A DNA stretch of 64,000 nt from Meishania litoralis (GCF_042611095.1 NZ_JBHFPV010000004.1:186001-250000); one strand, 5' to 3'. Positions 1-9,014 are shown, numbered from the stretch's first letter. The notes: generated from the sequence alone by a model not told the origin. Numbers and translations: made by a program.

Positions 1-483
1 GCCTTGGGGGCCTTTTACATTCCTGAATCGAAAACGGTTGATTTTGATGATTGGATATTGGTGCTCGACGATGTTCGGGATCCTGGAAATTTGGGTACCA
101 TTATCAGGCTGTGTGATTGGTTCGGCATAAAAAATTTGGTCTGTTCGAAGAACACGGTCGATTGTTATAACCCAAAAGTACTTCAGGCCAGTATGGGCTC
201 GATAGCACGGGTAAATGTTGTCTATAATGATTTGGAGCATTTTCTGGATAATACAGGTAAACCTTTATATGGCGCCTTTATGAGTGGAAGTTCGGTTTAC
301 AAAGAGCAACTTCCTAAGGGCGGAATATTGGTCATGGGCAACGAAGCCAATGGGATCTCAAAGAACGTGGAAAAATTGATATCTTCTAAAATAGCCATTC
401 CACAGTTTGGCGATAGTACAACTGAAAGCCTGAATGTCGCCACCGCTACGGCAATTTTATTGAATGAAATCAGGAGAAAATAG
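1..483 (+). CDS. TrmH/SpoU-family RNA 2'-O-methyltransferase, 3' part
   Basis: This is the C-terminal catalytic part of a SPOUT-class methyltransferase, which transfers a methyl group from SAM to a ribose 2'-OH in rRNA or tRNA. The frame is open to base 1, so the N-terminal substrate-binding domain lies outside the window. All three SpoU motifs are visible: DPGNLGTIIR (motif 1), VMGNEANGIS (motif 2) and ESLNVATATAILLNE (motif 3, the trefoil-knot SAM site). The gene ends 11 bases before the convergent porT-like gene. The family is certain. The target nucleotide (rRNA or tRNA) cannot be decided from this fragment. Confidence 0.92.
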   Translation, partial: ALGAFYIPESKTVDFDDWILVLDDVRDPGNLGTIIRLCDWFGIKNLVCSKNTVDCYNPKVLQASMGSIARVNVVYNDLEHFLDNTGKPLYGAFMSGSSVYKEQLPKGGILVMGNEANGISKNVEKLISSKIAIPQFGDSTTESLNVATATAILLNEIRRK

Positions 484-494
484 CTTGATCGATT

Positions 495-1202
495 TTATTC
501 GAAGGTAAAATTGATGAATATGCCTCGGGTTCGCATGGCGTCCAAATTACCGGTCCAAGGACTGTTAGGCTCCAAATCGCGAACAAGTTCGTCGGTAATG
601 GCGAAAACACCGCGGATCGACGGGGTGAATTTGAAATATTCAAGATAAAAGTCGATGCCGAAACCGAGTTCGTAGTTATAGACCCATTTTGTCATGCGAA
701 AAGTTCCGGCCGAATTGTCATCAATACTGCTCTCGTTGCTTCCTAAATTTAGAGATGCGGATCCACCCCCAATTATGAATGGCTTCCAGTTTCCGAAGCG
801 TTTTGTACTTACTTTTAGCAACAGCGGAAAGTTGATATAAGTCGATTTGACCTCCCTGACCGTATTGCGCTTAATGTCATCCTCCCCGGTAAACCCTGGA
901 AAGTTCAGTATTCGCGAATTGTAAAGTAATCCGGGTTCGAAACGTAGATCTAAAAAGCGATTTAGCCGCAATTCACCTATAAGTCCGACATTGAATCCTA
1001 TTGACTGATCGACCAAAATGTCATCGGTGAAATCTTTGTAATCAAACTTGAAATCATAACGGTTGAATCCCAAAAAGTAACCCCAGTTGAGCAAAGGCTC
1101 ATCTTCGTTCTCTAAATTGAGTACCGGATTTTCCTTAAATTGGGAATAGCCATTTTGGCTTAAAATGACACCTAACGCCACCAGAAAAAACAACTTCTTC
1201 AT
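495..1202 (-). CDS. porT: PorT-like outer membrane beta-barrel protein (T9SS/gliding)
   Basis: This 235-residue protein has an N-terminal signal peptide (MKKLFFLVALGVILSQ, then NGYSQ) followed by alternating hydrophobic and polar strands ending in an aromatic residue near the C-terminus (IFINFTFE), as expected for an outer-membrane beta-barrel. Length, sequence character and position fit PorT/SprT, a barrel needed for type IX secretion and gliding. As I recall, related genomes also place porT between ubiE and a TrmH-family methyltransferase. It lies 93 bases downstream of ubiE on the same strand. The barrel fold is seen. The PorT identity rests on family resemblance and context, and a generic PorT-family barrel is the alternative. 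Confidence 0.72.
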   Translation of the reverse strand: MKKLFFLVALGVILSQNGYSQFKENPVLNLENEDEPLLNWGYFLGFNRYDFKFDYKDFTDDILVDQSIGFNVGLIGELRLNRFLDLRFEPGLLYNSRILNFPGFTGEDDIKRNTVREVKSTYINFPLLLKVSTKRFGNWKPFIIGGGSASLNLGSNESSIDDNSAGTFRMTKWVYNYELGFGIDFYLEYFKFTPSIRGVFAITDELVRDLEPNSPWTGNLDAMRTRGIFINFTFE

Positions 1203-1295
1203 TTACGCAAATTAAAAGGGCCGGAAATGGGAAAATGAATCCTGCCGAACCGACCTCAAATTTTGATAACGACCATTGGTTTGTAGTGTAACAAG

Positions 1296-2030
1296 TCAAT
1301 TGGCCTTAGTTGCAATATAGATAGAGGCGACGCCCATCGTCTGAGGCCTGTTCTCTACATCTATAAACCCGATTTTGCGCAAAATATTGTTGAAGTCCTC
1401 ACCATGCGGAAAAACCGAGGCTGATTCGCTCAAATAGCCATATGCGCTATTGTCTTTTGAAAAAATGCGGCCGATGACAGGCAAAATGTATTTCGTATAT
1501 AATCGGTAGCCCTGTTTGAAGGGGGGTTTCGTCGGAATAGAAGTTTCCAATACTATAAAAGTGCCTTTTGGCCGTAAAACACGGTATATTTCCAAGAGTC
1601 CTTTTTCCAAAGTTTCGAAATTTCGCACCCCGAAGGCAACCGTAACGGCATCGAAAGAATTCTTCTCAAAAGGGAGGTTTTCGCTGTCGCCGACGACCAT
1701 TTCGATAACATTTTCCATATTTTTTTTTCGCACTTTTTTTCTACCAACATCAAGCATGCCCGGGGAAATGTCGAGACCTACGATTTTTTCTGCCCCGGTT
1801 TGTGTTAAATTGATGGCCAGGTCACCTGTTCCCGTGGCTATGTCGAGTATGTTTTTCGGCTTTTTTGTCTTCAGTAGATCGACTACCCTACGACGCCATT
1901 TTACGTCAATGCCAAAAGAAATCACTCGGTTCAGTCCGTCATAATTGTCACTAATTGTATCGAACATTTTTGTAACCTGCTCTTTTTTGCCGAGTTGGGA
2001 GTCCTTATAGGGAATTACTTTTTTTGCCAT
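1296..2030 (-). CDS. ubiE: Demethylmenaquinone methyltransferase UbiE/MenG
   Basis: This class I SAM-dependent methyltransferase (244 residues) catalyses the last step of menaquinone synthesis, methylation of demethylmenaquinone; in ubiquinone makers it also acts on a benzoquinol. SAM motif I is ILDIATGTGDLAINL. The family signature VAFGVRNFETLEKG and the RVLRPKG post-motif follow. The length is normal for the family. Flavobacteria use menaquinone-6 and no ubiquinone genes are present, so the menaquinone role is inferred. A TAnnTTTG promoter element ends 14 bases before the ATG, implying a very short leader. It is the first gene of a likely ubiE-porT unit. Confidence 0.95.
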   Translation of the reverse strand: MAKKVIPYKDSQLGKKEQVTKMFDTISDNYDGLNRVISFGIDVKWRRRVVDLLKTKKPKNILDIATGTGDLAINLTQTGAEKIVGLDISPGMLDVGRKKVRKKNMENVIEMVVGDSENLPFEKNSFDAVTVAFGVRNFETLEKGLLEIYRVLRPKGTFIVLETSIPTKPPFKQGYRLYTKYILPVIGRIFSKDNSAYGYLSESASVFPHGEDFNNILRKIGFIDVENRPQTMGVASIYIATKAN

Positions 2031-2044
2031 CGTGTAATTTTCGT

Positions 2045-2052
2045 CAAAGATA
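2045..2052 (-). promoter_or_regulatory. Bacteroidota -7 element of ubiE
   Basis: On the minus strand this reads TATCTTTG, an exact match to the TAnnTTTG housekeeping -7 consensus of Bacteroidota. It lies 14 bases upstream of the ubiE ATG. No clear -33 TTG was seen. Confidence 0.6.
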
Positions 2053-2285
2053 CTATAAGACAGGTTCGATTAATGGTATATGAAGACAATAATGAAGATC
2101 CTTCAGAGTTCTTTACTTGTGTTTTTTAAAGGGCAATCGAATTTATTTGTGTAATTTCGTATTGCAATATTTGCGAATTTTTTGCGAAATGGGCTTTACT
2201 ATGGCTTTCGAACCCGATTGGGTTTTTCTTTCTGATTCTTGTTTGAAGATATTTGGCTTCGGCGTAAATACAACTTAAATTCTAA

Positions 2286-3635
2286 ATGAAAATAATAATT
2301 GCCGGCGCAGGCGAGGTAGGCTTTCATTTGGCAAAGCTTCTTTCTTATGAATCGCAGGATATTACCTTGATCGATACAAAGAAGGAAAGCCTTGCATATG
2401 CAGACAGCCATCTTGATATCAGGGTGTTACGTGGCGATGCCACCTCGATAGAGGTATTGACCGATGCAAAGGTACAGACCTCAGACCTGGTTATCGCGGT
2501 CACTTCTTCTGAAACGACGAATATCACCCTTTGTATGCTTGCCAAACAGTTGGGCAGTAAACGAACCATTGCCAGAATATCGAATACCGAGTTCATCGAA
2601 AATAAAGATGCCATTAAATTCTCGGAGTTGGGAATCGACGAACTTATTTCTCCCGAAGAATTGGCAGCGGCCGAAATTCAGCTTTTGTTGAACAAGTCGG
2701 CCTTTAACGACACCTATGAATTCGAAAAAGGCGAGTTGATCATGATCGGGGTTTCTTTGGGTAAAACCGCCCCTTTTGTCGGCAAAATGGTAAAGGAGGC
2801 CGCGAAAATTTTTCCCGAACTACATTTTATGCCGATAGCCCTGCAACGTTTGGGTACGCAATTCACGGTTATTCCGCGTGGGGATACTATTTTTAAGGAG
2901 GGTGACCGGGTATATTTTATTACCGTGAAGGAAGGCGTTGATGAACTTTACAAGCTTACCGGAAAAAAGAAGCGCGAAGTAAAAAATGTAATGATTCTGG
3001 GAGGCAGTAAAGTGGGGTATAAAGCGGCCCGAGACCTATGTGCAAAAAGTTTCAACGTTAAATTGATCGAGAAGGATAAAGAAAAGGCCTTTGATTTGGC
3101 AGATGAACTTCCGAACGCCTTGGTGATCAATGGTGATGGTAGAAATGTCGAACTTCTTGAAGAGGAGAGTTTAGACTCGATGGATGCCTTCGTCGCCGTT
3201 ACTGGAAATTCGGAAACGAACATTATGTCTTGTTTGGTCGCCAAGTCCAAACATATCAGAAAGACGATCGCTTTAGTAGAGAATATGGATTATTTTCAAC
3301 TGTCGCATTCCATTGGTATCGATTCTTTGATAAATAAGAAACTTTTGGCCGCCAATAACATTTTTCGGCATATAAGAAAAGGTGAGATCGTTGCGTTGAT
3401 GCGCCTGAACAATCTCAATGCAGAGATTTTGGAATTTGTGGTAAAGCCTGATTCAAAAGTTACGGGCAACGTCATACGCGAACTCGATTTTCCTAAATCG
3501 GCTACCATAGGGGGGGTGGTAAGAGATGGCCAAGGTATTATTGCCCTTGGTGGTTTTGAGATTATGGCCGGCGACAGGGTGGTCGTATGTTGCCTGCCCG
3601 AAGTCATACCCGTCATAGAGCGTTTATTCTTATAA
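2286..3635 (+). CDS. trkA: Trk potassium uptake regulatory subunit TrkA
   Basis: TrkA is the cytoplasmic NAD-binding regulator that gates the TrkH potassium channel. The 449 residues hold two tandem RCK units: a Rossmann nucleotide site at the start (IIIAGAGEVGFHLAKLL), a TrkA_C domain around residues 140-220, a second Rossmann site (VMILGGSKVGYKAARDL, about residue 236) and a second TrkA_C domain at the end. This full-length double arrangement is typical of TrkA rather than the single-unit KtrA. The stop codon is followed after one base by the ATG of trkH, so the two are co-transcribed and probably translationally coupled. The 255 bases upstream separate it from the divergent ubiE. Confidence 0.96.
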   Translation: MKIIIAGAGEVGFHLAKLLSYESQDITLIDTKKESLAYADSHLDIRVLRGDATSIEVLTDAKVQTSDLVIAVTSSETTNITLCMLAKQLGSKRTIARISNTEFIENKDAIKFSELGIDELISPEELAAAEIQLLLNKSAFNDTYEFEKGELIMIGVSLGKTAPFVGKMVKEAAKIFPELHFMPIALQRLGTQFTVIPRGDTIFKEGDRVYFITVKEGVDELYKLTGKKKREVKNVMILGGSKVGYKAARDLCAKSFNVKLIEKDKEKAFDLADELPNALVINGDGRNVELLEEESLDSMDAFVAVTGNSETNIMSCLVAKSKHIRKTIALVENMDYFQLSHSIGIDSLINKKLLAANNIFRHIRKGEIVALMRLNNLNAEILEFVVKPDSKVTGNVIRELDFPKSATIGGVVRDGQGIIALGGFEIMAGDRVVVCCLPEVIPVIERLFL

Positions 3636-3636
3636 A

Positions 3637-5127
3637 ATGGAGCTGAACTCCAGAATCATAATACATTTAATGGGCCTGCTATTGCTTTGCAACGGCGGTT
3701 TTATGCTTTTGGCCGCCCTGGTGAGTGGCATATATGATGATGGGGCTACCCTTGACATTGCCATTGCCGCAGTGACAACCTTGTTCACAGGGGTTACGGC
3801 GATGTATTTTACCCGCGGACATAAGAAAGAAGTCAAACGTAAAGAAGGGTATATAATAGTCACGTTTGGCTGGATAGTAATGTCTTTATCAGGCATGTTG
3901 CCCTATTTGTTTTCAGGTTCGATACCGACCATTACCAATGCCTTTTTCGAGACTATTTCGGGCTATACGACCACAGGAGCCTCTATTTTAGACGATATCG
4001 AGGCATTGCCCGAAGGCATTCTTTTTTGGCGCAGCCTTACACATTGGATAGGGGGTATGGGAATAATTGTCTTGGCCATTGCCATACTACCGCTTTTGGG
4101 CATAGGTGGCATGCAGTTGTTCGCGGCGGAAGCCCCCGGCCCCAGCGCCGATAAATTGCACCCGCGTATTACCGATACCGCTAAAAGGCTGTGGTATATC
4201 TATGTAGGGTACACCCTCGCCGAAACCTTGCTGCTGAAACTTGCGGGCATGTCTTTTTTCGATGCCATAAACCATTCATTGGCAACATTGTCAACGGGGG
4301 GGTTTTCAACCAAGAATCTGAGCCTTGCCTTTTGGAATGATCAGCCGCTCATTCAATATATCGTTATACTATTTATGTTTTTGGCAGGTACGAATTTCGT
4401 ACTCAGTTATTTCGCTTTTAAAGGTAAGGTACAACGTGTGTTGAAAGATGAGGAATTCAAATATTATGGTGCGCTTATCGTATTTTTTACATTGATTGCC
4501 ACATTGGTGATTTATTTTAAGGCCGAGGTTCCGGTTTCAGAATATCATCCAAAAGTTCTGGGTACGGCCGAAAGTTCGTTTCGACATGCCCTATTTCAGG
4601 TAATTGCCGTAATTACGACAACTGGATTTGTGTCAGCCGATTTTACTAGTTGGACGCCGTTCTTGACCATCTTCTTTTTCGGGCTGATGTTTTTGGGGGG
4701 ATCTGCCGGATCCACTGCGGGCGGTATCAAGGTGATGCGGCATGTATTGATCATTAAGAACGGTCTGCTCGAATTTAAGCGAACCTTGCACCCAAGTGCC
4801 ATTATTCCGGTGCGGTATAACAATAAGACGGTAAAGGAGCATATTGTCTACAACATTATCGGTTTTTTGATTTTGTACATGCTACTTTTTATCATCGGTG
4901 CCCTGGTCTTGGGTGCTCTGGGATTGGACTTCGTAACCGCTATTGGAGGGGCGGCTTCATCGTTGGGCAATGTGGGCCCGGCCTTTGGCAGTTTGAATCC
5001 ACTGAGCAACTTTAACGGATTGCCCGATCTTGGTAAATGGTGGTGCGGATTTCTGATGCTGGCCGGTCGTTTGGAACTTTTTACGGTCTTGATCTTATTG
5101 ACCCCCTATTTTTGGAAACGAACTTAA
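3637..5127 (+). CDS. trkH: Trk potassium channel subunit TrkH
   Basis: This is an integral membrane potassium translocating subunit of 496 residues with many hydrophobic segments and the repeated pore-loop pattern of the Trk/Ktr superfamily. The first selectivity-filter region is GYTTTGASIL. Later loops are STGGFSTKN, TTTGFVSADF and SSLGNVGPAFG, which gives the four P-loops expected of one TrkH monomer. It starts one base after the trkA stop, forming a complete uptake system. It ends 155 bases before the convergent aminotransferase gene. Known role: turgor and potassium homeostasis at the inner membrane. Confidence 0.96.
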   Translation: MELNSRIIIHLMGLLLLCNGGFMLLAALVSGIYDDGATLDIAIAAVTTLFTGVTAMYFTRGHKKEVKRKEGYIIVTFGWIVMSLSGMLPYLFSGSIPTITNAFFETISGYTTTGASILDDIEALPEGILFWRSLTHWIGGMGIIVLAIAILPLLGIGGMQLFAAEAPGPSADKLHPRITDTAKRLWYIYVGYTLAETLLLKLAGMSFFDAINHSLATLSTGGFSTKNLSLAFWNDQPLIQYIVILFMFLAGTNFVLSYFAFKGKVQRVLKDEEFKYYGALIVFFTLIATLVIYFKAEVPVSEYHPKVLGTAESSFRHALFQVIAVITTTGFVSADFTSWTPFLTIFFFGLMFLGGSAGSTAGGIKVMRHVLIIKNGLLEFKRTLHPSAIIPVRYNNKTVKEHIVYNIIGFLILYMLLFIIGALVLGALGLDFVTAIGGAASSLGNVGPAFGSLNPLSNFNGLPDLGKWWCGFLMLAGRLELFTVLILLTPYFWKRT

Positions 5128-5282
5128 AGATAATATCGGTTCTGTAGAGACCTTATCAATTTTAACCTTCGAAATTTCATATTTTTCGTTTGAACAAACG
5201 CAACAAAATTGTCACTGGTCATAGGCTCTGTGAGCGAACTCTTGAGTCTAGGGGTTAAGAGGGTAGTGGTGCGAAAAGCTTA

Positions 5283-6470
5283 CTATACTACTGATTTGAT
5301 CCTTGCCATGGCCTCACGGATCTCTTTTTCCGATGCGGCATACGAAATACGAATACAATTGCCATTGCCAAAGGCATCACCGGTTACGGTAGCAACATTG
5401 GCGGCCTCCAAAAGATACATTGCAAAATCGGACGCGTTGTTGATTAAACTACCGTTCAAGGTCTTTCCAAAAAAAGCGGAGACATCGGGAAAAACATAGA
5501 ATGCCCCTTCGGGTTCATTGCAATTGAATCCTTCAATTTCGCCTAGAAGATCCAATATCAATTTTCTACGTGTTTGAAACTCATCGACCATATATCGGAT
5601 GCGGTCCGGCGACTCGGTCAAAGCGGTTATCACGGCACGCTGAGCAATGCAGTTGGCACCACTGGTAACTTGACCTTGAAGTTTGTTGCAGGCTCTTGCC
5701 AAATAAGCGGGGGCACCGATATACCCGATACGCCAGCCTGTCATCGCGAATGCCTTGGCCACCCCGTTCACGGTTACCGTTCGCTCATACATATCTGAAA
5801 ATTGGGCCATTGAGGCATGTGCGGTGACACCGTAATTAATGTGTTCATAAATCTCATCGCTCACGACGATGATCTGTGGGTGTTTTTGCAAGACATCTGC
5901 CAGGGCCCGGAGCTCATTTTTGCTGTAAATAGACCCGCTGGGGTTACAAGGAGAGCTGTACCATAACATCTTTGTTCGGGGCGTAATGGCAGCTTCTAGC
6001 CGTTCGGGGGTCATTTTGAAATCGTTTTCAAGCGAGGTTGGTACCTCTACGGGAACTCCATCGGCTAATTTGACAATATCGGAATAACTTACCCAATACG
6101 GACAGGGCAGAATGACTTCATCACCTTTGTTCAGGCAAACCTGAGCTATGTTGTACAATGATTGCTTGGCACCCGTGGAGACCACGATCTGTGCCGGTTC
6201 ATAGATGAGGTTATTGTCTCGCTTGAACTTGGTTATTATAGCTTGTTTTAATTCGACATAGCCATCGACCGGAGTGTACGAATTGTAACCGTCGTTCACG
6301 GCCTGAATTGCGGCATTTTTTATATAGTCAGGAATGTCAAAATCGGGCTCGCCTAAACTTAATCCGATGATATCTTTGCCCGAAGCCCTTAGTTCACGGG
6401 CCTTTGCGGCCATTTCTAGAGTAGCGGAAGGAGTAACGCTGTTAATCCTGTCCGAAAGTTGTTCGTTCAT
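5283..6470 (-). CDS. Pyridoxal-phosphate aminotransferase (aspartate aminotransferase type)
   Basis: This is a fold-type I PLP enzyme of 395 residues, closest in appearance to class I aspartate aminotransferases, which exchange amino groups between aspartate and 2-oxoglutarate. Visible motifs are the substrate loop SLGEPDFDIP near residue 37, the SSPCNPSG loop, VVSDEIYEH with the cofactor-ring aspartate, and NGVAKAFAMTGWRIGY containing the Schiff-base lysine and downstream arginine. Length and order are normal. It starts 16 bases after the desaturase stop on the same strand, so the two probably share a transcript, although no metabolic link is obvious. Prephenate or glutamate-prephenate specificity cannot be excluded. 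Confidence 0.9.
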   Translation of the reverse strand: MNEQLSDRINSVTPSATLEMAAKARELRASGKDIIGLSLGEPDFDIPDYIKNAAIQAVNDGYNSYTPVDGYVELKQAIITKFKRDNNLIYEPAQIVVSTGAKQSLYNIAQVCLNKGDEVILPCPYWVSYSDIVKLADGVPVEVPTSLENDFKMTPERLEAAITPRTKMLWYSSPCNPSGSIYSKNELRALADVLQKHPQIIVVSDEIYEHINYGVTAHASMAQFSDMYERTVTVNGVAKAFAMTGWRIGYIGAPAYLARACNKLQGQVTSGANCIAQRAVITALTESPDRIRYMVDEFQTRRKLILDLLGEIEGFNCNEPEGAFYVFPDVSAFFGKTLNGSLINNASDFAMYLLEAANVATVTGDAFGNGNCIRISYAASEKEIREAMARIKSVV

Positions 6471-6486
6471 TGTGAATTTAAAATTA

Positions 6487-7587
6487 CTAGTACTGCAGTG
6501 AAGGCTGTTTGCCCAATTCCTTTAAATGTTTGAAGTGCGAAATTATAGCTTTTCTAGTAGTTTTATATTCGTTATAAGGTAAATTAAATTCTTTGGCCGT
6601 TTGTTTAACGATTTTTGAGATTTTTGTGTAATGAATATGGCTGATATTAGGAAAAATATGATGTTCGACCTGATGGTTCAACCCACCTGTAAACCAATTG
6701 ACGATTCGGTTTTTGGTGCCAAAGTTGACCGTTGTGAACAACTGATGTATGGCCCAAGTATTTTTCATGTTGCCGCTTTCATCGGGTAGGGGCGTTTCCG
6801 CTTCGTCAACAATATGGGCCAATTGAAAAACGACGCTCAAAATGACCCCTGCGACATAGTGCATGATAAAGAAGCCCAAAAGAACTTTCCACCAAACTAT
6901 GTCAATGAATATCAGTGGAATGATAATCCAAATAGTCAGGTAGAGCATCTTTGTTATTACCAACGTGCTCCAATTGATGACAGGGTTGGGCAACTTGCCA
7001 TAGGCCAATTTTCGCTTCATATAACGATACATTTGCTGAAAATCGGTAGTTACGGCCCAATTGAAGGTTAGCAGTCCATAAAGGAAAATGGAATAAAAAT
7101 GTTGGAATTTATGGTGTTTCTTCCACTCGGCATGTTTTGAGAAACGCAGTATACGGCCCGCTTCCATGTCTTCATCATGTTCGTGGATGTTCGTATATGT
7201 ATGGTGGAGCACATTGTGCTGTACTTGCCAATTGTAAACGTTTCCCGCTAAGATGTAAATGCTGCTCCCCATTATTTTATTGACCCATTTTTTGTTCGAA
7301 TACGCCCCGTGGTTTCCATCATGCATGACGTTCATTCCTACACCGGCCATACCGATTCCCATTACGATGGTCAATAAAAGATTTGCCCAATTTGGCAACC
7401 CTAATGTTAATATCAAAAAATAAGGGGTCAAGAAAAGGGCGAACATGATGACGGTTTTCAGGTGCAAACGCCAATTACCGGTTTTTTTAAGCTTATTCTC
7501 TTTGAAATAGTCATTGACCCTTTGGTTCAAGGTCTTGAAAAATTTAGCTGAATCTTTTCGGGAAAATCTAATGGTCGTATTCTCCAT
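6487..7587 (-). CDS. Membrane fatty acid desaturase (acyl-CoA/lipid desaturase)
   Basis: This is an integral membrane di-iron desaturase of 366 residues. The three histidine boxes are present and in order: HDGNHGAYS (HxxxH), HNVLHHTYTN (HxxxHH) and NHQVEHHIFP (QxxHH, typical of front-end or linoleoyl-CoA type desaturases). Hydrophobic segments flank the boxes near residues 45-90 and 205-260. The enzyme inserts a double bond into membrane acyl chains using an electron donor that is not fused here, since there is no cytochrome b5 domain. The exact regiospecificity cannot be read from sequence. It leads a two-gene unit with the aminotransferase. Confidence 0.92.
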   Translation of the reverse strand: MENTTIRFSRKDSAKFFKTLNQRVNDYFKENKLKKTGNWRLHLKTVIMFALFLTPYFLILTLGLPNWANLLLTIVMGIGMAGVGMNVMHDGNHGAYSNKKWVNKIMGSSIYILAGNVYNWQVQHNVLHHTYTNIHEHDEDMEAGRILRFSKHAEWKKHHKFQHFYSIFLYGLLTFNWAVTTDFQQMYRYMKRKLAYGKLPNPVINWSTLVITKMLYLTIWIIIPLIFIDIVWWKVLLGFFIMHYVAGVILSVVFQLAHIVDEAETPLPDESGNMKNTWAIHQLFTTVNFGTKNRIVNWFTGGLNHQVEHHIFPNISHIHYTKISKIVKQTAKEFNLPYNEYKTTRKAIISHFKHLKELGKQPSLQY

Positions 7588-7675
7588 AGGATGAAATCTT
7601 TTAAATAAAAAAGAGCAATCGCCTTTTTTGTCGAAGGGATTTAATATGGACAGGAAATCGCGCCTTCGAATATAC

Positions 7676-7683
7676 TATTTTTG
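7676..7683 (+). promoter_or_regulatory. Bacteroidota -7 element of rsmG
   Basis: This is an exact TAnnTTTG match (TATTTTTG), 19 bases upstream of the ATG at 7703. An in-frame ATG at 7628 would place the coding start upstream of this element, so the element decides the start at 7703. Confidence 0.6.
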
Positions 7684-7702
7684 TTCAAATACAAAGATAA
7701 GC

Positions 7703-8341
7703 ATGAGTGCACAAATATTGTTCGAATATTTCCCAAACTTGACCCAAAGCCAAAAATCACAATTTGAACGGCTCGAGGTGCTCTACCAAGATTGGAACCA
7801 AAAGATAAACGTCGTTTCTAGAAAAGATATCGAAGAACTCTATCTGCGCCATGTGCTACATTCATTGGGAATCGCCAAAATACATCGATTTAGGCCGGGA
7901 AGTTCAGTCTTGGATGTTGGCACGGGCGGAGGTTTTCCCGGTATTCCATTGGCCATTCTTTTTCCCGATACCCAATTTACATTGGTCGATGCCATCGGTA
8001 AGAAAATAAAAGTGGTGCAAGAAGTGGTGGACGGTTTGAAACTGACCAACGTGACCGCAATACATAGCAGGGTCGAAGATTTAGATGCCCGGTTCGATTT
8101 TATTGTCAGTCGGGCCGTAGCGGCCATGCCTACTTTTGTTTGGTGGGTAAAGGGACGTATAAAAAAGGAATCTATCGACGAGAATCGACGTAACGGAATA
8201 CTTTATTTGAAAGGGGGTGATTTGACCGAAGAGATGGCGGACTATAAAACGGCACAGATTTATGACCTTTCGGATTATTTTAAAGAGGGTTTCTTTGAGA
8301 CGAAAAAAGTGGTCTACCTGCCAATGAAATTCAAAGGGTAA
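7703..8341 (+). CDS. rsmG: 16S rRNA (guanine-N7) methyltransferase RsmG
   Basis: RsmG (GidB) methylates N7 of guanine 527 (E. coli numbering) in 16S rRNA using SAM. The protein of 212 residues carries the family signature DVGTGGGFPGIPLAI as the SAM site, preceded by the conserved NVVSRKDIEELYLRHVLHS segment, and later FIVSRAVAAMP. I chose 7703 rather than the in-frame ATG at 7628 because the family begins near this methionine, the extra 25 residues look like untranslated sequence, and a promoter element lies between the two. It is divergent from the desaturase gene and appears monocistronic. Confidence 0.94.
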   Translation: MSAQILFEYFPNLTQSQKSQFERLEVLYQDWNQKINVVSRKDIEELYLRHVLHSLGIAKIHRFRPGSSVLDVGTGGGFPGIPLAILFPDTQFTLVDAIGKKIKVVQEVVDGLKLTNVTAIHSRVEDLDARFDFIVSRAVAAMPTFVWWVKGRIKKESIDENRRNGILYLKGGDLTEEMADYKTAQIYDLSDYFKEGFFETKKVVYLPMKFKG

Positions 8342-8633
8342 ACTTATACGCTCAACATACTCAAATAAGAATTTCTGCACTTTCTGGCATAAGACCTTAC
8401 ATAGCTCTGAACGCGTATTAAGAACGATGTCCTCGGCTCACTTTTTTGTGTCACATGGGTATTATCTTTCATTGTTAGCGATTGTTAGGTAATCAACGGC
8501 TAAAGTTAAATTACTTAAAATTTACAATTACTTAACGTTAAATTTACATTTAGATTGTCCTAAAGCGACAAAAGCGTAGTTTTTCTGCCCAATTATAGGG
8601 ACGACCTAAGTATATGGACTTTTCAATGCGTAG
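8342..8633. other. Intergenic region, AT-rich, no gene seen
   Basis: This is about 290 bases between the rsmG stop and the stop of the converging lipoprotein gene. It contains an AT-rich stretch near 8500-8550 with repeated AATTACTTAA-like words and the palindrome TTAACGTTAA. No convincing reading frame or strong terminator was recognised. Confidence 0.5.
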
Positions 8634-9014
8634 CTATTCACAGGCAAAATTTAAGGGTTTGAATAGCAGTTGAATATTCGTAAAATCATCTAAAACGAAC
8701 TCATTGCCTATTTCCCCTAAATTTTGGCCCTCGCAATCATGCACGGGAACAATAACGTTGGCCTTTGGGTCACAACTACGATAGAGAAAGACAGTCTGGC
8801 CTTCAAACTCGGCACTTGAAATATATTGGTATTTTGCATCTTCTGAAACATCACGTCTCCTTATGGCTATTTCGGATCTTAACCAATCGAGTTCCTCGAT
8901 GGGATCGGTGGTTCCACAGACTGTATTGAGGGTATCATCGCTATCGGAACATGATATTGTTGCCGTAAATGATAGGATCAAGAAGAAAGAACATCTTAAA
9001 AGATTGATTTTCAT
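8634..9014 (-). CDS. Small surface-type lipoprotein, function unknown
   Basis: This predicted lipoprotein of 126 residues has a hydrophobic signal (LLRCSFFLILSF) ending in TISC, followed by SDSDD. An acidic run right after the lipidated cysteine resembles the lipoprotein export signal of Bacteroidota, so exposure on the outer face of the outer membrane is inferred. The mature part has an EELDWLRSEI segment and further cysteines (VCGTT, RSCDP, HDCEG, FACE) that could form disulfides. The pattern 'PxEELxWL' then a C-terminal 'VxDCxGQ' recurs in small flavobacterial lipoproteins of unknown role. It is not clearly co-transcribed with the DinB-like gene, because a terminator lies between them. Confidence 0.75.
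   Translation of the reverse strand: MKINLLRCSFFLILSFTATISCSDSDDTLNTVCGTTDPIEELDWLRSEIAIRRRDVSEDAKYQYISSAEFEGQTVFLYRSCDPKANVIVPVHDCEGQNLGEIGNEFVLDDFTNIQLLFKPLNFACE

Noticed and set aside
2199..2411. A 70-codon minus-strand frame over the start of trkA
   Set aside because: It overlaps the well-supported trkA start and its leader; the sequence has no family features.
5209..5499. A 96-codon plus-strand frame opposite the aminotransferase 3' end
   Set aside because: It is the reverse complement of conserved aminotransferase sequence; no independent coding features are seen.
7628..7702. Upstream in-frame start for rsmG
   Set aside because: The added 25 residues are not typical of the family and a promoter element lies downstream of that ATG.
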